Shown here one piece after another: positions 1 through 6,559 of a stretch of DNA of 10,062 nt. How positions within the stretch are numbered: the first letter of the stretch is position 1; every line of letters begins with the position of its first letter. The notes under the pieces are model-generated. The model did not search any database. It saw only the letters and a program-made list of their open reading frames with translations, and was not told the DNA's origin. The translations under genes were made by a program, and so were the position numbers. The stretch is from Bacteroidales bacterium (GTDB lineage: Bacteria; Bacteroidota; Bacteroidia; Bacteroidales; Dysgonomonadaceae). Location of the stretch: NCBI GenBank assembly GCA_012841425.1, contig DUUR01000208.1, positions 1 to 10,062 on the forward strand. The letters run 5' to 3'.

Positions 1-832
1 CAATAGAAGGTTTTAACAAACGCTTATATCCATCTACCACAGCATCTTCCACGTGGTCAGCTGCTTCAGTATCATTTATAGCATACATTGGCACAAGCTG
101 ATCCAGACACCTCTCATCATCAACCGAAATAGAAGCACGCAAGAGCCCTTCCTCTTCAGCTCTTCTAATAGCAAGCAGGCGGTGCGAAGGACACTTAGCT
201 AGTGCCGAAGAGAAGTCGAAATAATCTTTATATTTCTCAGCCTCCTCTTCCTTCCCTTTCACAACTTTAGAAGTTATAATTGCTTCTCGAGTAAAGATAT
301 TGCGTACTTTGTTTCTAGCTTCCGCATCTTCATTCACTAACTCGGCAATAATGTCTCGTGCACCTTTTATTGCTTCATCAATATCAGCTACATCACCCTT
401 AATAAATTCTGTAGCTTTTGTTTCTACCGATCCTCTTCTCTGACTCATTAACCACTTAGCCAAATCTTCTAAACCTTTTTTTCTTGCAATCTCAGCTCGT
501 GTCTGTCTCTTTGGTTTAAATGGCAAATAGATGTCTTCCAACTGAGTAGAATCCCAGCATTCAATAATCTTGTTTTCTAGCTCAGTAGTTAGTTTATCCT
601 GTTCCGATACGGACTTTATAATATATTCTTTCCGTTTCTCTAGCTCTATATATTTGTCATTAAGTTCTTTAATGTTTGTGATTTCTACTTCGTCAAGTCC
701 TCCTGTAACCTCTTTTCTGTAGCGACTAATAAATGGAATCGTTGCTCCCTCGTTTAGAAGTTTAATTGTGCTATCAACGTTTTTGTTTGATAAATTAAGC
801 GATTTAGAAATTAATGAAGTTATTACCGACAT
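1..832 (-). CDS. tex: Tex family transcription accessory protein, N-terminal part (3' end beyond the window)
   Basis: The reading frame is open from the ATG at 832-830 to the left edge, giving 277 residues of a protein that is usually 700-780 residues long. Visible Tex hallmarks are GATIPFISRYRKEVTG (residues 29-44), the IYLPFKPKRQTRAEIARKKG stretch (101-120) and the HRLLAIRRAEEEGLLR segment (217-232) that leads into the YqgF-like domain. The YqgF, helix-hairpin-helix and C-terminal S1 domains would lie off the window. Tex proteins are cytoplasmic nucleic-acid-binding factors that associate with RNA polymerase and affect transcription; the exact role here is inferred from the family. An in-frame ATG at 853 would add seven residues, but the ATG at 832 is preceded directly by AAAAAG and fits a -7 box at 868-875, which would leave the 853 start almost no leader. 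The gene is divergent from radA. Confidence 0.93.
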   Translation of the reverse strand, partial: MSVITSLISKSLNLSNKNVDSTIKLLNEGATIPFISRYRKEVTGGLDEVEITNIKELNDKYIELEKRKEYIIKSVSEQDKLTTELENKIIECWDSTQLEDIYLPFKPKRQTRAEIARKKGLEDLAKWLMSQRRGSVETKATEFIKGDVADIDEAIKGARDIIAELVNEDAEARNKVRNIFTREAIITSKVVKGKEEEAEKYKDYFDFSSALAKCPSHRLLAIRRAEEEGLLRASISVDDERCLDQLVPMYAINDTEAADHVEDAVVDGYKRLLKPSI

Positions 833-867
833 CTTTTTATTGAATTTATACATGATTTGAACAGATA

Positions 868-875
868 CAAAAATA
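868..875 (-). promoter_or_regulatory. Putative -7 promoter element of tex
   Basis: Read on the minus strand this is TATTTTTG, a full match to the Bacteroidota -7 consensus TAnnTTTG. A transcription start near 861 would give a leader of about 28 bases before the ATG at 832. I see no clear TTTG -33 element at the expected 19-21 base spacing, so the assignment rests on the -7 box and its position. Confidence 0.45.
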
Positions 876-888
876 CAAGAAATTTCTC

Positions 889-896
889 TATCTTTG
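889..896 (+). promoter_or_regulatory. Putative -7 promoter element of radA
   Basis: TATCTTTG matches the TAnnTTTG -7 consensus of the Bacteroidota primary sigma factor and lies 46 bases upstream of the radA ATG. A start near 903 would leave a leader of about 40 bases. No good -33 TTTG is present at standard spacing. The box is separated by only 13 bases from the oppositely oriented tex -7 box, so the two promoters occupy the same short intergenic segment. Confidence 0.5.
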
Positions 897-942
897 TTTG
901 ATATGACAATTGTAAATTCTTCAACCTCGAAGGAATAGTATT

Positions 943-2310
943 ATGGCAAAACTTAAATCAGCTTATTTTTGTAGTAATTGCGGTTATGAATCACCCAAAT
1001 GGATGGGAAGATGCCTTGCATGTGGCGAGTGGTCTACCTTTGTAGAAGAGCTGGTACGTAAAGATGCAGCATCAAAAAAAGACGATACCCGCTCATTCAC
1101 CGATGTAAGGAGCAAGCCACTTCCACTTAAAGAAATTAATGCCGGAGAAGAGCAGCGAATCGATATGATCGACGAAGAGCTTAACCGTGTTCTTGGTGGA
1201 GGGTTAGTGCCAGCATCTGTTGTCTTGCTTGGTGGAGAGCCAGGTATTGGGAAATCGACCCTAATTTTACAAACCATACTTAAGCTCAAAGATATTAATA
1301 CACTTTATGTTTCGGGCGAAGAGAGTGCTCGACAACTCAAATTAAGAGCCGATCGCATAGGTATCGAAAATGATAACTGCCTACTATTATGCGAAACCAA
1401 TATCGATGAAATTTACAAGAATGTCAAGGAAGTTTCACCACAACTTCTAATTGTTGATTCAATACAAACAGTTTATAGCGAAGCCCTAGAGTCATCCCCA
1501 GGCACAATATCACAAGTTAGAGAGTGTGCATCATCACTATTAAAGTATGCTAAACAGAGCGGAGTGCCAGTACTTCTTATAGGTCACATCACTAAGGATG
1601 GAAGTATTGCGGGTCCCAAAATTCTTGAGCATATAGTAGATGCAGTTATACAGTTTGAAGGTGATCAGCATTACATGTATCGCATATTAAGAAGTATAAA
1701 GAATCGATTTGGTAGCACAGCCGAGATAGGTATTTATGAAATGAACCAATCAGGATTACGAGAAGTAAGTAACCCATCAGAATTGTTGCTCACTCGCAAT
1801 CGTGAGGGGCTAAGTGGCATAGGTATCTCAGCAGCAATAGAAGGCATTCGTCCTTTTCTTATCGAAACACAATCTCTTGTAAGCTCTGCTGCCTACGGAA
1901 CCCCTCAGCGCTCTACAACCGGATTTGATGTAAGAAGAATGAATATGTTACTTGCCGTTCTCGAAAAGAGGGCCGGTTTTAAGTTAGCACAAAAAGATGT
2001 ATTCCTTAATATTGCCGGAGGGCTCAAGGTTAACGATCCTGGGATGGACCTCTCTGTGATAAGTGCAGTTCTGTCTTCAAGTCTCGATATTGCAATAGAT
2101 AATGATACCTGCCTTTGCGGGGAGGTTGGGTTATCGGGCGAAATACGCCCTGTTAACCGAATAGAGCAACGTATTCAGGAGGCCGAAAAGCTTGGTTTTT
2201 CTAGAATTCTCATTCCTGCAAACAATCTAAAAGGGTTTAATAAAAAGGTGTCTATTGAGATAAAGCAGGTTTCAAAAGTAAGCGATGCGTTTCGATTACT
2301 TTTCTCTTAA
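943..2310 (+). CDS. radA: DNA repair and recombination ATPase RadA
   Basis: The 455-residue product has the full RadA (Sms) layout and family length. A C4 zinc finger with CxxC pairs at C10/C13 and C24/C27 opens the protein. A RecA-like ATPase core follows, with Walker A GEPGIGKST (98-106) and a Walker B-type strand LLIVDSIQT (168-176). The RadA-specific KNRFG motif is at 253-257. A Lon-like C-terminal domain follows (about 290-455), including the NIAGGLKVNDPGMDLS and CGEVGLSGEIRPV segments. RadA is a cytoplasmic DNA-dependent ATPase that helps process recombination intermediates and extend branches with RecA. The ATG is preceded by AAGGAAT at 930-936, a better ribosome-binding site than most here. 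There is no GC-rich terminator after the stop, only a T-rich stretch near 2360-2366. The gene is transcribed divergently from tex, apparently alone. Confidence 0.97.
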   Translation: MAKLKSAYFCSNCGYESPKWMGRCLACGEWSTFVEELVRKDAASKKDDTRSFTDVRSKPLPLKEINAGEEQRIDMIDEELNRVLGGGLVPASVVLLGGEPGIGKSTLILQTILKLKDINTLYVSGEESARQLKLRADRIGIENDNCLLLCETNIDEIYKNVKEVSPQLLIVDSIQTVYSEALESSPGTISQVRECASSLLKYAKQSGVPVLLIGHITKDGSIAGPKILEHIVDAVIQFEGDQHYMYRILRSIKNRFGSTAEIGIYEMNQSGLREVSNPSELLLTRNREGLSGIGISAAIEGIRPFLIETQSLVSSAAYGTPQRSTTGFDVRRMNMLLAVLEKRAGFKLAQKDVFLNIAGGLKVNDPGMDLSVISAVLSSSLDIAIDNDTCLCGEVGLSGEIRPVNRIEQRIQEAEKLGFSRILIPANNLKGFNKKVSIEIKQVSKVSDAFRLLFS

Positions 2311-2381
2311 AATGATATGTTTTTATTATATTATAAGCCGAAAATAGTGTGTGAATAATTTTTTTCTTAAAAAAGATATAC

Positions 2382-2389
2382 TACATTTG
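2382..2389 (+). promoter_or_regulatory. Putative -7 promoter element of tRNA-Cys
   Basis: TACATTTG is an exact match to TAnnTTTG and sits 19 bases before the mature tRNA 5' end. A start near 2395 would give a short 5' leader of about 14 bases for RNase P to remove. The -33 position is a run of T rather than a clear TTTG. Confidence 0.55.
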
Positions 2390-2408
2390 CATTCTAATTA
2401 CGCAAAAT

Positions 2409-2479
2409 GGTACCTTGGCCGAGTGGTTAGGCGTCGGTCTGCAAAACCGGTCACGGCGGTTCAAATCCGCCAGGTACCT
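2409..2479 (+). tRNA. tRNA-Cys, anticodon GCA
   Basis: A complete cloverleaf can be folded by hand. The acceptor stem is GGTACCT (2409-2415) paired with AGGTACC (2472-2478). The D stem is GCC/GGC (2418-2420 with 2430-2432). The anticodon stem is TCGGT/ACCGG around loop CTGCAAA, with GCA at 2441-2443. The variable loop is TCAC, and the T stem is GGCGG/CCGCC with loop TTCAAAT. The discriminator base at 2479 is T (U73), which is the known identity determinant of tRNA-Cys. The 3' CCA is not encoded and would be added enzymatically. The gene lies between its own promoter and terminator. Its last base is also the final base of the opposing small gene's stop codon. Confidence 0.97.
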
Positions 2480-2781
2480 CACTCTTTCTTAAAAGCTTCA
2501 GTTACTTTACTGAAGCTTTTTTTCCATGCTTCAGCCACTGAGTCAAAAAAGTCTCCAGCACTCTCTTTTATCACATCCCATTTTGTATCCGAGAGGCTTT
2601 CATACTGTTCCAGTTTTATAGCTAAATTATCTCTTAAGCCTTTTAAATTATTTAGCTGCTCATAGTATCCTTCTCTTGCATCCTCAGCTATTTCATCAGC
2701 TTTCTGTTCCAAATTATCGATAAATTCTTTAAGCTCATCCAACAACTCACGAGTTTTTTGTTTGAAATCTTCCTTATTCAT
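2479..2781 (-). CDS. Small charged helical protein, sll1863-like stress-response type (tentative)
   Basis: The product has 100 residues, rich in Lys, Glu and Asp, without Cys or Pro, and with no signal peptide or membrane segment. Residues about 4-60 show heptad-like spacing of Leu and Ile (ELLDELKEFIDNLEQKADEI) typical of a coiled coil. Residues about 66-98 form an aromatic-containing amphipathic tail (TKWDVIKESAGDFFDSVAEA, then WKKSF). This two-part pattern resembles small coiled-coil proteins named after Synechocystis sll1863, which are linked to stress responses; I judge it from memory of the pattern, so it is tentative. The ATG at 2781 has no Shine-Dalgarno and only a degenerate -7 box (ATTATTTG on the minus strand, 2865-2872) upstream. 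The TGA overlaps the last tRNA-Cys base, and the last codons contain the tRNA terminator hairpin. The gene stands alone, facing the tRNA. Confidence 0.72.
   Translation of the reverse strand: MNKEDFKQKTRELLDELKEFIDNLEQKADEIAEDAREGYYEQLNNLKGLRDNLAIKLEQYESLSDTKWDVIKESAGDFFDSVAEAWKKSFSKVTEAFKKE
2491..2523 (+). terminator. Intrinsic terminator of tRNA-Cys, inside the opposing coding sequence
   Basis: AAAAGCTTCAGT (2491-2502) pairs perfectly with ACTGAAGCTTTT (2509-2520) around the loop TACTTT, and the T run continues to 2523. It begins 12 bases after the tRNA. Read from the minus strand, the same hairpin is followed only by the four U of its own stem and then AAG, so it should be a poor stop for the opposing gene, whose codons it forms. 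Confidence 0.8.
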
Positions 2782-3008
2782 ATTGTTTAAAATTAGATGT
2801 TTGCATCTTCAGTGTTACTTCAATTTTAATAATTAAACACTCTTTTGTTGTAGTTAGTTCAATTTTACAAATAATTCATGAAATAGATATTTGTCACTTA
2901 TGTGGTTAAATAAAATTAAATTCATATTTTATCAACATCAATAAGTAATAAACTAGCTAAAAAATGAATAATGAGCAACAATGTGATATTAAAACCATGG
3001 AAATAGTG
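2782..3008. other. AT-rich divergent intergenic region
   Basis: This segment separates the small minus-strand gene from the adk promoter. It is strongly AT-rich, with no open frame of note, no RNA gene and no strong hairpin. The degenerate minus-strand -7 box at 2865-2872 and a near-match GATATTTG at 2886-2893 on the plus strand are the only promoter-like words I see, and neither fits the consensus fully. Confidence 0.5.
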
Positions 3009-3016
3009 TATATTTG
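3009..3016 (+). promoter_or_regulatory. Putative -7 promoter element of the adk-obg-pgeF operon
   Basis: TATATTTG matches TAnnTTTG and lies 24 bases before the adk ATG at 3041. A start near 3023 gives an 18-base leader. That is consistent with initiation at the ATG and makes the in-frame TTG at 3029 unlikely as a start. A TGTG at 2982-2985 is a weak -33 candidate with spacing slightly too long. Confidence 0.55.
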
Positions 3017-3040
3017 CAAGTTTAATAATTGACAATACAT

Positions 3041-3610
3041 ATGTTGAATATAATTATCTTTGGTGCACCTGGATCAGGAAAGGGTACACAAAGTGAAAAA
3101 TTGAGCCAGAAATATGGACTGGTACATGTTTCTACAGGAGAGATGCTTCGTGCAGAAATAGAGGCGGGCACTGAGTTCGGACGTTTAGCAGACTCATACA
3201 TATCAAAGGGTAATTTAATCCCCGATGAGGTTATGATAGGCAAACTAAACGAATTAATGGAGAAGAGAAATGGTGTAAAAGGTTTTATCCTCGATGGTTT
3301 TCCAAGAACAATTGCACAGGGTGAAGCGCTTGACACTATGATGGATAATCACAATGAGAAGGTTACTATCGTAATTAGTCTCGAAGTAGAGGAAGAGGAA
3401 CTAGTAAACCGAATCCTTAAACGAGGTGAAATATCTGGTAGGTCCGATGATAATAGAGAAACTGTTGAATTGAGATTAAAGGTATATCATGAACAGACCG
3501 AGCCACTTATTAACTACTATACAGAGCAGGGTAAACTAGAAAATGTAGTAGGTCAGGGTGCTGTAGATGAAGTCTTTGAAGCTATTACAGCTATCGTTGA
3601 CAAGTTATAG
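3041..3610 (+). CDS. adk: Adenylate kinase (short form)
   Basis: Adk catalyses ATP + AMP to 2 ADP in the cytoplasm and sets the adenylate energy charge. The 189-residue product carries the P-loop GAPGSGKGT (8-16), the AMP-binding STGEMLR (31-37) and DGFPRT (85-90). Its LID is short (GEISGRSDD, 129-137) and lacks the zinc-binding insertion of long-form enzymes, so this is the short-type kinase. Translation begins at the ATG at 3041 with MLNIIIFG, as expected for the family. An in-frame TTG at 3029 would add TIH-type residues without family support and lies too close to the presumed transcription start. It is the first gene of an operon, 15 bases before obg. A purine salvage gene (hpt) that often precedes it in Bacteroides is not present here. 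Confidence 0.97.
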   Translation: MLNIIIFGAPGSGKGTQSEKLSQKYGLVHVSTGEMLRAEIEAGTEFGRLADSYISKGNLIPDEVMIGKLNELMEKRNGVKGFILDGFPRTIAQGEALDTMMDNHNEKVTIVISLEVEEEELVNRILKRGEISGRSDDNRETVELRLKVYHEQTEPLINYYTEQGKLENVVGQGAVDEVFEAITAIVDKL

Positions 3611-3625
3611 ATTTAAGAATTTATT

Positions 3626-4747
3626 ATGGCGGAAACAAATTTTGTAGATTACGTAAAAATATATTGCCGTTCTGGTAAAGGAGGGCGAGGGTCTGCACAT
3701 TTCCGCAGAGAGAAGTATGTACCTAAAGGAGGCCCCGACGGAGGTGACGGAGGTGATGGAGGAAGTGTAATTCTTAGAGGCAATCGCAACTATTGGACCC
3801 TACTTCACTTACGATACGAGCGTCATATCTTAGCCGAGCACGGTGAAGGAGGTATGGGTGGAAAGTCTTTTGGCAAAAAAGGAGAATCAAAAATAATTGA
3901 GGTTCCTTGCGGTACTGTTGTCTATGATGCAGATACCGGTGAATATCTATGCGATATTACCGAAGATGGAGAAGAGGTAGTACTACTCAAAGGGGGTAGA
4001 GGCGGACGTGGTAATGTTCACTTCAAGTCATCCACAAATCAAACCCCTCGATATGCTCAACCAGGTGAACCTTTTGAAGAGAGGTGGATAATTCTAGAGT
4101 TGAAACTACTTGCCGATGTTGGTTTAGTTGGTTTCCCAAATGCTGGTAAATCCACTCTACTTTCTGTTGTTTCTGCAGCTAAACCAAAAATTGCCGACTA
4201 TCCATTCACTACACTCGTTCCAAATCTTGGTATTGTAAGCTACCGCGACAGTAAATCGTTTGTGATGGCAGATATACCTGGAATTATTGAAGGGGCAAGT
4301 GAAGGGCGAGGATTGGGCCTGAGATTTCTTCGTCATATAGAAAGAAACTCACTTCTTTTATTTATAATTCCTGCCGATAGCGATAATATAAAAAAAGAGT
4401 ATAATATCCTCTTGAATGAACTAAGAGAGTATAACCCCGAGTTGATTGATAAAACTCACTTGTTGGGAATCTCAAAATCTGATATGCTCGACGATGAGCT
4501 AAAAGCTGCAATTGCAAAAGAGCTACCAGATGTTAGTTATGTCTTTTTCTCTTCTATCACCGGAGAAGGATTGCCAATACTAAAGGATATGATATGGCGA
4601 GAACTCAATACAGAAGATATTACCCCTAAAATGATTGCACGTGAAGGCATGACTCATAGGAATCTCGAAATATCTTCACTCACATTTGAATCAGACGAAG
4701 ATCTGCAGTCAGCTGAAGAAGATGAATATGATGAAACATCACCCTAG
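3626..4747 (+). CDS. obg: GTPase Obg (CgtA), ribosome assembly and stress GTPase
   Basis: The 373-residue product has the glycine-rich Obg fold (about 1-158, with the [10 protein letters not shown] stretch around 38-47) followed by a G domain. G1 is GFPNAGKST (169-177), the switch region contains YPFTT (192-196), G3 is DIPG (216-219) and G5 is SSITGEG (309-315). The G4 position reads SKSD (283-286) instead of the usual NKxD. The C-terminal OCT domain of Firmicutes-type Obg is missing; the tail is short and acidic. Obg binds the large ribosomal subunit late in assembly and links it to (p)ppGpp and growth control. The ATG follows the adk stop by 15 bases, and its 3' end overlaps pgeF in another frame, so the three genes are probably cotranscribed. 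Confidence 0.97.
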   Translation: MAETNFVDYVKIYCRSGKGGRGSAHFRREKYVPKGGPDGGDGGDGGSVILRGNRNYWTLLHLRYERHILAEHGEGGMGGKSFGKKGESKIIEVPCGTVVYDADTGEYLCDITEDGEEVVLLKGGRGGRGNVHFKSSTNQTPRYAQPGEPFEERWIILELKLLADVGLVGFPNAGKSTLLSVVSAAKPKIADYPFTTLVPNLGIVSYRDSKSFVMADIPGIIEGASEGRGLGLRFLRHIERNSLLLFIIPADSDNIKKEYNILLNELREYNPELIDKTHLLGISKSDMLDDELKAAIAKELPDVSYVFFSSITGEGLPILKDMIWRELNTEDITPKMIAREGMTHRNLEISSLTFESDEDLQSAEEDEYDETSP

Positions 4748-5549
4748 TTATAGCAACCTACTGCAATTTGATAAGTTAAGCCAAATAAACGAAATTGCTC
4801 ATTTCTCCACCACAAGGGTGGGGGGAGTTAGTAATGGTAGTTACTCATCATTTAATATGGGTAATTTTTCTGACGATAGTCCTCTTAATATTTATGAAAA
4901 CCGTAAGATACTTGCACAAATGTTTTACATGAATATGAGCGACTTTATTGTTCCACATCAAACACACGGAACAAGGGTATTAAAGATAGATGAAAAATTC
5001 CTCAATTTAGATCATACCACCTCCATTGAAATTATGTACGGTGTAGATTCGGTTATCACCAACATAACAGATAAGTTTCTTTGTGTCACTACTGCCGATT
5101 GTGTTCCTATTATAATTTACGACCTAAAAAGTGAAGCTATTGCAGCAATACATGCTGGTTGGAAGGGTACATCTGGAAAAATTGTAGAGAAAACAATTTC
5201 TGCTATGATAAATGAGTACAACTCTTCCCCTCAAGATATGATAGTGGGTATTGGGCCAGCAATAAGCCAGCAAAACTATGAAGTGGGAGGGGAGGTGATT
5301 GAGAAAATGGAGGCTAATGGAATAGATTTGTCTGATGACAAGGTCTGTATTAGAAAACCTCACTCACCTAAGGGTCATATAAATCTTAAAGAAATAAATA
5401 GACGCGAGCTTATCAATTTAGGAGTTTCTGAAGCTAATATTGAAACTACCGATCTTTGCACTTTCGATAAACAAGAACTGTTTTTCTCTGCACGTAGACA
5501 AACAGTACACTCGGGCAGAATGCTAACTGGTATTATGCTTAAATCATAA
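4728..5549 (+). CDS. pgeF: PgeF/YfiH family laccase-domain enzyme (peptidoglycan editing, purine nucleoside phosphorylase type)
   Basis: The 273-residue product matches the DUF152/multicopper polyphenol oxidase-like family. The three expected metal or catalytic residues are visible: His80 in HQTHG, Cys125 in TADCVP and His142 in IHAGWKG. GIGPAI (174-179) and the C-terminal FFSARR...GRMLTGI stretch are also typical. Members are known as peptidoglycan editing factors in E. coli and as purine nucleoside phosphorylase/adenosine deaminase-type enzymes; which activity holds here cannot be read from sequence. The start is uncertain. ATGs occur at 4686, 4722, 4728 and 4731; I chose 4728 because GAAGAAG (4715-4721) sits six bases upstream and homologues begin shortly before the FSTTRVGG motif. 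It overlaps the obg 3' end by 20 bases in the +1 frame, suggesting translational coupling. It closes the operon. Confidence 0.92.
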   Translation: MMKHHPSYSNLLQFDKLSQINEIAHFSTTRVGGVSNGSYSSFNMGNFSDDSPLNIYENRKILAQMFYMNMSDFIVPHQTHGTRVLKIDEKFLNLDHTTSIEIMYGVDSVITNITDKFLCVTTADCVPIIIYDLKSEAIAAIHAGWKGTSGKIVEKTISAMINEYNSSPQDMIVGIGPAISQQNYEVGGEVIEKMEANGIDLSDDKVCIRKPHSPKGHINLKEINRRELINLGVSEANIETTDLCTFDKQELFFSARRQTVHSGRMLTGIMLKS

Positions 5550-5609
5550 AGAGTTTATCGGTTTCTCTATTCAGTAATTAAATGCTAATAGAGTGAGACT
5601 TTTAGAAAT

Positions 5610-5647
5610 AAAAAAATGAGTGGATTGAAAAATCCACTCATTTTTTT
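5610..5647. terminator. Bidirectional intrinsic terminator between pgeF and the superoxide dismutase gene
   Basis: A perfect inverted repeat TGAGTGGATT/AATCCACTCA (5617-5626 with 5631-5640) closes on a GAAA loop and is flanked by seven A on the left and seven T on the right. It therefore works as a terminator from either side: for the adk-obg-pgeF operon on the plus strand and for the superoxide dismutase gene on the minus strand. Confidence 0.88.
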
Positions 5648-5700
5648 ACGTTAAGTACCAAAGTACTCTTAATATATATACAGTGTATATTGTCTAAATA

Positions 5701-6387
5701 TTAATAGCGTGCACTTACAACATCCCAGTCAATAATATTCCAAATCTCTTTTAAGTGCTCAGCACGACGATTCTGATAGTCTAGATAGTATGAGTGCTCC
5801 CATACATCAAAACCTAAAATTGGAGTTAAGTCCTTAGTTATAGGATTGCCTGCGTTACTTTCTTTGTGAATAGAAAGTTCGCCGTTAGCATCTTTTGCCA
5901 ACCATACCCATCCCGATCCAAACACTCCAACACCTGCTGCATTAAATTCTTCTTTAAATTTTTCAAATGATCCAAATTGAGAATTAATAGCATCTGCTAG
6001 TTTGCCTTTTGGCTCACCGCCTCCATCCTTCTTAAATGAAGTGAAGTAGATGTTGTGATTCAATATCTGACCAGCATTGTTAAAGATTGGTCCATCGCTC
6101 TTCTTTACAACAGTTTCGAGATCTGCATTCTCAAACTCAGTTCCTACCACCAATTTTTTCAAATTGTCAACATATGCCTGATGGTGCTTACCATAGTGCA
6201 ATTCTACTGTCTGTTTGCTAATAACCGGCTCTAGGGCATCGGTTGCATAAGGTAAATCTACTTTTTCGAAATTCATATTTGTATTATTTTTTGAATTGTT
6301 TCCATTGTTTTGTGCTTTAGAGTTGTTACAACCAACCAAAGCCAGTGCTAAAATACCACTTATTAGATAAAAATAAAACGTTTTCAT
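5701..6387 (-). CDS. Fe/Mn-family superoxide dismutase with lipoprotein signal peptide
   Basis: The enzyme converts superoxide to oxygen and hydrogen peroxide. Of 228 residues, about 40-228 form the Fe/Mn dismutase. Metal ligands are His64 (ELHYGKHH), His111 (LNHNIYF), Asp194 and His198 (DVWEHSYY). Gln107, four residues before His111, and Ala179 in SNAG are the pattern of Fe-type or cambialistic enzymes, not the strict Mn type. Unusually, residues 1-20 form a signal peptide with a hydrophobic core and lipobox LVGC (Cys20), followed by an Asn/Ser/Lys-rich linker. This predicts a membrane-anchored, exported enzyme. No acidic residues follow the Cys, so the surface lipoprotein export signal seems absent and a periplasmic face is more likely. 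An in-frame ATG (Met38, 6276-6274) stands where cytosolic homologues begin. The gene has its own promoter and terminator. Confidence 0.95.
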   Translation of the reverse strand: MKTFYFYLISGILALALVGCNNSKAQNNGNNSKNNTNMNFEKVDLPYATDALEPVISKQTVELHYGKHHQAYVDNLKKLVVGTEFENADLETVVKKSDGPIFNNAGQILNHNIYFTSFKKDGGGEPKGKLADAINSQFGSFEKFKEEFNAAGVGVFGSGWVWLAKDANGELSIHKESNAGNPITKDLTPILGFDVWEHSYYLDYQNRRAEHLKEIWNIIDWDVVSARY

Positions 6388-6458
6388 ATTTTATCGATTT
6401 TAATACTTTGAATAAATATAACGATAATAGAGGAGTATTGTTCGATGTAGATTAAATT

Positions 6459-6466
6459 CAAATATA
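6459..6466 (-). promoter_or_regulatory. Putative -7 promoter element of the superoxide dismutase gene
   Basis: On the minus strand this reads TATATTTG, matching TAnnTTTG. It lies downstream of the ftsH terminator and 71 bases before the dismutase ATG, leaving a leader of about 65 bases. No clear -33 TTTG is found, and I see no recognisable OxyR or Fur-type palindrome nearby. Confidence 0.5.
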
Positions 6467-6490
6467 AGGCGCACCTTAAAAGTATATAAT

Positions 6491-6525
6491 AAAAAAACGG
6501 ACTGAGCATTAAAACTCAGTCCGTT
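6491..6525 (-). terminator. Intrinsic terminator of rsfS-ftsH
   Basis: On the minus strand an 11-base stem AACGGACTGAG/CTCAGTCCGTT with an eight-base loop is followed by a run of seven T (6497-6491, the first pairing into the stem). It starts about 35 bases after the ftsH stop and separates that unit from the superoxide dismutase gene. Confidence 0.85.
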
Positions 6526-6559
6526 AGCTATATAGATTAAATGATATTAAAAACGTCTA

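Noticed and set aside
2351..2665. Plus-strand open frame of 104 codons running through the tRNA
   Set aside because: It reads across tRNA-Cys and its terminator and has no protein-like composition; the opposite strand holds the plausible gene.
2400..2800. Possible mobile element or attachment site at tRNA-Cys
   Set aside because: There is no integrase, no duplicated tRNA 3' end and no flanking direct repeat in the window.
3029..3040. Upstream in-frame TTG start for adk
   Set aside because: It adds four residues not seen in family members, lies only about six bases after the presumed transcription start, and the ATG at 3041 gives the canonical MLNIIIFGAPGSGKG beginning.
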